Source: Daucus carota subsp. sativus
Lineage: Eukaryota > Streptophyta > Magnoliopsida > Apiales > Apiaceae
Reading direction: 5' to 3'
NCBI RefSeq assembly: GCF_001625215.2
Contig: NC_030389.2
Coordinates: forward strand, 35,143,454 to 35,207,453
DNA: 64,000 nt
Of this stretch, positions 61,560 through 64,000 are shown piece by piece (position 1 is the stretch's first letter; every line of letters starts with the position of its first letter). Under the pieces are notes generated by a model that saw only the letters and a program-made list of their open reading frames with translations, had not been told where the DNA came from and ran no database searches. A program made the translations under genes and the position numbers.

Positions 61560-63760
61560 AAGGCAAAATTGTTCACCAGCAAAGATATAGTTGTGATTTT
61601 TTGAGAATGAATAGATGAATATATGACATGAGTTATAAATAGCTCATTATTGAATTATGAGATATGTGAAAAATATACGAAGTTATTATGAACTTGCATC
61701 TTGAAGCATGCAAGATTCGTTATTTGGAATCATATGCTTATAATGCTGGTGAATCTCACTATGAGTATAATCTCGTCCATAATAATTGTTAAGTATTTTG
61801 TATCACATATTTATCGATTCACATTATATAAACAATTGTTCTTAATCTCTCCCCACAATAAATAAATTATTTGGTCATCATAGATTTTCCACCACGTTAG
61901 TAACATCGATTCATATATTACATACGAGTGCATTTGGAATCATCAATATGTATTTGTTATGACTTGATTTAATGAGTTTGTTTTTCCAAAATCAGGGGGA
62001 GAAAATAAATAGCCGGTGAAAGTAGAAATATAAGAATGAATTATCATTGCCTCATCTTGATCCTCAAAATAAAGAATATGAACCAGAAGTTCATAAGATA
62101 ATTCATTTTGATGACCAAAAAATAGTGACTATGGCACCAACACCGGCTACATATGCTCCTATGATATTAATGTCGCAGAAGGACAACCTCAATATGCTCC
62201 TATGTCTAAAGAACGCCTGAAGCGTGATGGGCAAGTTGGTTCCATATATATCTTATACAAAAGGTGAAAAGGAGCAATAATTGATGATGGTTAGATTGAG
62301 AAATCAATAATTTTTGAAGGATATCCGGAAGAGATTATAGACATGACATTGAAAGATCTCCGGAAGAGATTATAGACATGAAAAAAATAGAGAAAATAAA
62401 AGTAATGAAAAATATTGAGATCTCGATATATTATGTCTTGTCCTGAATGAAGTGGAACCATAAATCAAATCGACGTCGATGATATTTATAGAACTTGAGG
62501 TTATTGATAATGAGGATCATGAAGCAAAATCTGTTAGAAAATATTGATATAATTGGCCAAAGAATAAAGGATATAATTGAGACAATTATAAAGAAAAATT
62601 ATTTGGACCAGTAGTCCTCTCACACATGAAGTTGTGAAAACAGTGCGCCCTACGAATTCTTATCTCTTAAAAAAAGAGAGAAATATTTGAAACTGCAGTT
62701 AACACACCTAAAGATGTCAAGTCAGTGGGATATGAATAATTATTTGTGTGAAAACAAAATGAAGTTTCAGAAATTATGAATGTAAAACTCAAATAATTGT
62801 ATGATGACTTTGTATTGGTCATGAAGAGAAAAAGTATCTTGTGGTGGATACGATTATTTGATTGCAAACAATCTCATTATATATGATGATTTAATTTAAG
62901 TCTTATATGCCCACTTGACCATGATTGTCCTACAAGAAACTTAACTATCAGAAGCAGTATAACAAACTCTCGAGAACATTACCCTCCTCAGAATGAAAAA
63001 TGGATTTGGACCGGCAGTCCAACACAAAATACATGTTATCATTGTATGTAAGATTATTGGTGACAACTCATAAAGTCTCTGGCCAGAGCAAATGAAAACA
63101 AGAATGTGTTTCTAGTTGACATTGAAATGAGTTGCGCCTCATAATTAAAATAGATCTATGTTACTTTTGTGATAAAATATTTCGTGATGTATATATTGAA
63201 AGAAAAATACCTCTCAATGAGTGATATTTTGTTATATGTGAATCCCAGAAGGATTATAAATATTGTACACTGAACTTTGTGGACAGTTGCAAGAAAGAAA
63301 TTCTCGGTCCTGGAGTACCGTACATAAGTAAAACATGTTTTATTCAACATGATTTGAAATAATTATAAATTTATTAAAAGCAGGTTGTCCGCTTTTGAAT
63401 AGTATTCATCGCTAAGTAATTACTCGCTCTAAAGGCGTGTGAATCCTGAAAGTTTATTCAATATCCACAAATCTATCTTATAAGGTTTTTAAGTTTATTT
63501 TGCAGGAGCAAAGTCCCCATTTCAATGGTGGATCAATATTGAATAAATTATATTAGAGTTTTTCTTTTGGTAAAATGAGTTGCTGCAGGAACTTATTATC
63601 ACACTATTTTGACTTGGGCAATCTAAGATGGCCAAAGCTGGAAAAACAGTGTAGGATGACAAGATTATGATATTTTACAAGGATGAGAACTCCATCAACT
63701 ATATATCTGAAAGCTCCACTGACTGCTTATGATGATATCTACACAACTCAATGAAGGCAC
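61560..63760 (+). mobile_element. Decayed Ty1/copia retrotransposon
   Basis: The best part is 62085-62270, which reads in pieces as EPEVHKIIHFDDQ and AEGQPQ...SKERLKRDGQVGS, the linker between integrase and reverse transcriptase of plant copia elements. 62500-62615 keeps NEDHEAKSV, NWPK and KLFGPVV from the start of reverse transcriptase. Stops and frameshifts are frequent, so it is long dead. 63650-63750 resembles the 3' end before an LTR. Ends are uncertain. Confidence 0.65.
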
Positions 63761-63786
63761 TTTTAACATTTATATTTGAGAAGTTC

Positions 63787-64000
63787 TGTAATATCCGGGA
63801 TTTCGGCATGTATTTAATTATGTCAGTAGGTGACTATTTTGTGAATTTTATGTGAATTAATTGTGAATTATATGTTAAGTGACTTGCTGTATGATCGTCT
63901 ATGTGTGTTATGACTTGTAAGTTGATAATTTTTATATGATCAGATCAAAATATGGAGAATTTAGGCACTCATTTGGTAAATTATGGATTATTATATGATT
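63787..64000. mobile_element. Possible start of a Gypsy-type LTR, cut by the window edge
   Basis: TGTAATATCCGGGATTTCGG resembles the usual start of plant Gypsy LTRs (TGTAATACCC...). Only one end is visible. Confidence 0.35.

Overview
This window is nuclear DNA from a flowering plant, very probably a eudicot. It is AT-rich, its genes are split by GT-AG introns, and it carries a eukaryotic tRNA-Asp(GTC) gene with a Pol III T-run, plant GRAM-domain (GEM-like) genes, intronless cytosolic sulfotransferase genes, decayed Ty1/copia DNA, a solo LTR and miniature DNA transposons. An asterid would fit, but I cannot name the species from sequence alone.

Layout. (1) 0-0.7 kb: a small mitochondrial-looking membrane protein gene on the minus strand with a GA/CT-rich upstream tract. 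(2) 1.75-2.56 kb: a decayed GEM-like pseudogene. (3) 3.9-54 kb: the main feature, a tandem array of five long units (about 9.18, 9.17, 8.39, 8.51 and about 15 kb). Each unit starts with an intact three-exon GEM-like gene on the minus strand. Head-to-head with it, on the plus strand, is a two-exon gene for an 84-residue secreted peptide with eight cysteines (copy A). In units 1, 2, 3 and 5 a second peptide gene (copy B) lies about 4 kb further on. In total there are five GEM-like genes, eight intact peptide genes and one frameshifted one. The spacer after each peptide gene carries conserved exon-like segments of a possible minus-strand transcription unit. Unit 4 looks like a recombinant that lost its B copy, and unit 3 has a deletion of about 0.78 kb at its right joint. 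A 688-bp solo LTR with a 5-bp target duplication, a foldback palindrome, a 299-bp MITE and a 4.4-kb inverted-repeat-ended element interrupt the array. (4) 55-60.5 kb: a degenerate sulfotransferase cluster with one 3'-truncated copy, one nearly full copy frameshifted at the PAPS-binding loop, and two fragments, with a tRNA-Asp gene between them. (5) 61-64 kb: a decayed copia element and, at the edge, a possible Gypsy-type LTR.

The most interesting system is the amplified pair of GEM-like gene and 8-Cys secreted peptide genes. I do not recognise the peptide's cysteine spacing (C-x6-C-x3-C-x3-C-x2-C-x-C-x6-C-x3-C), which looks like an internal duplication of a C-x6-C-x3-C half-motif. The signal peptide split by a phase-1 intron, the TATA boxes and the poly(A) signals suggest expressed genes. 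Near-identity between units, including their spacers, points to very recent unequal crossing-over. Any joint function of the GEM-like proteins and the peptides is inference.
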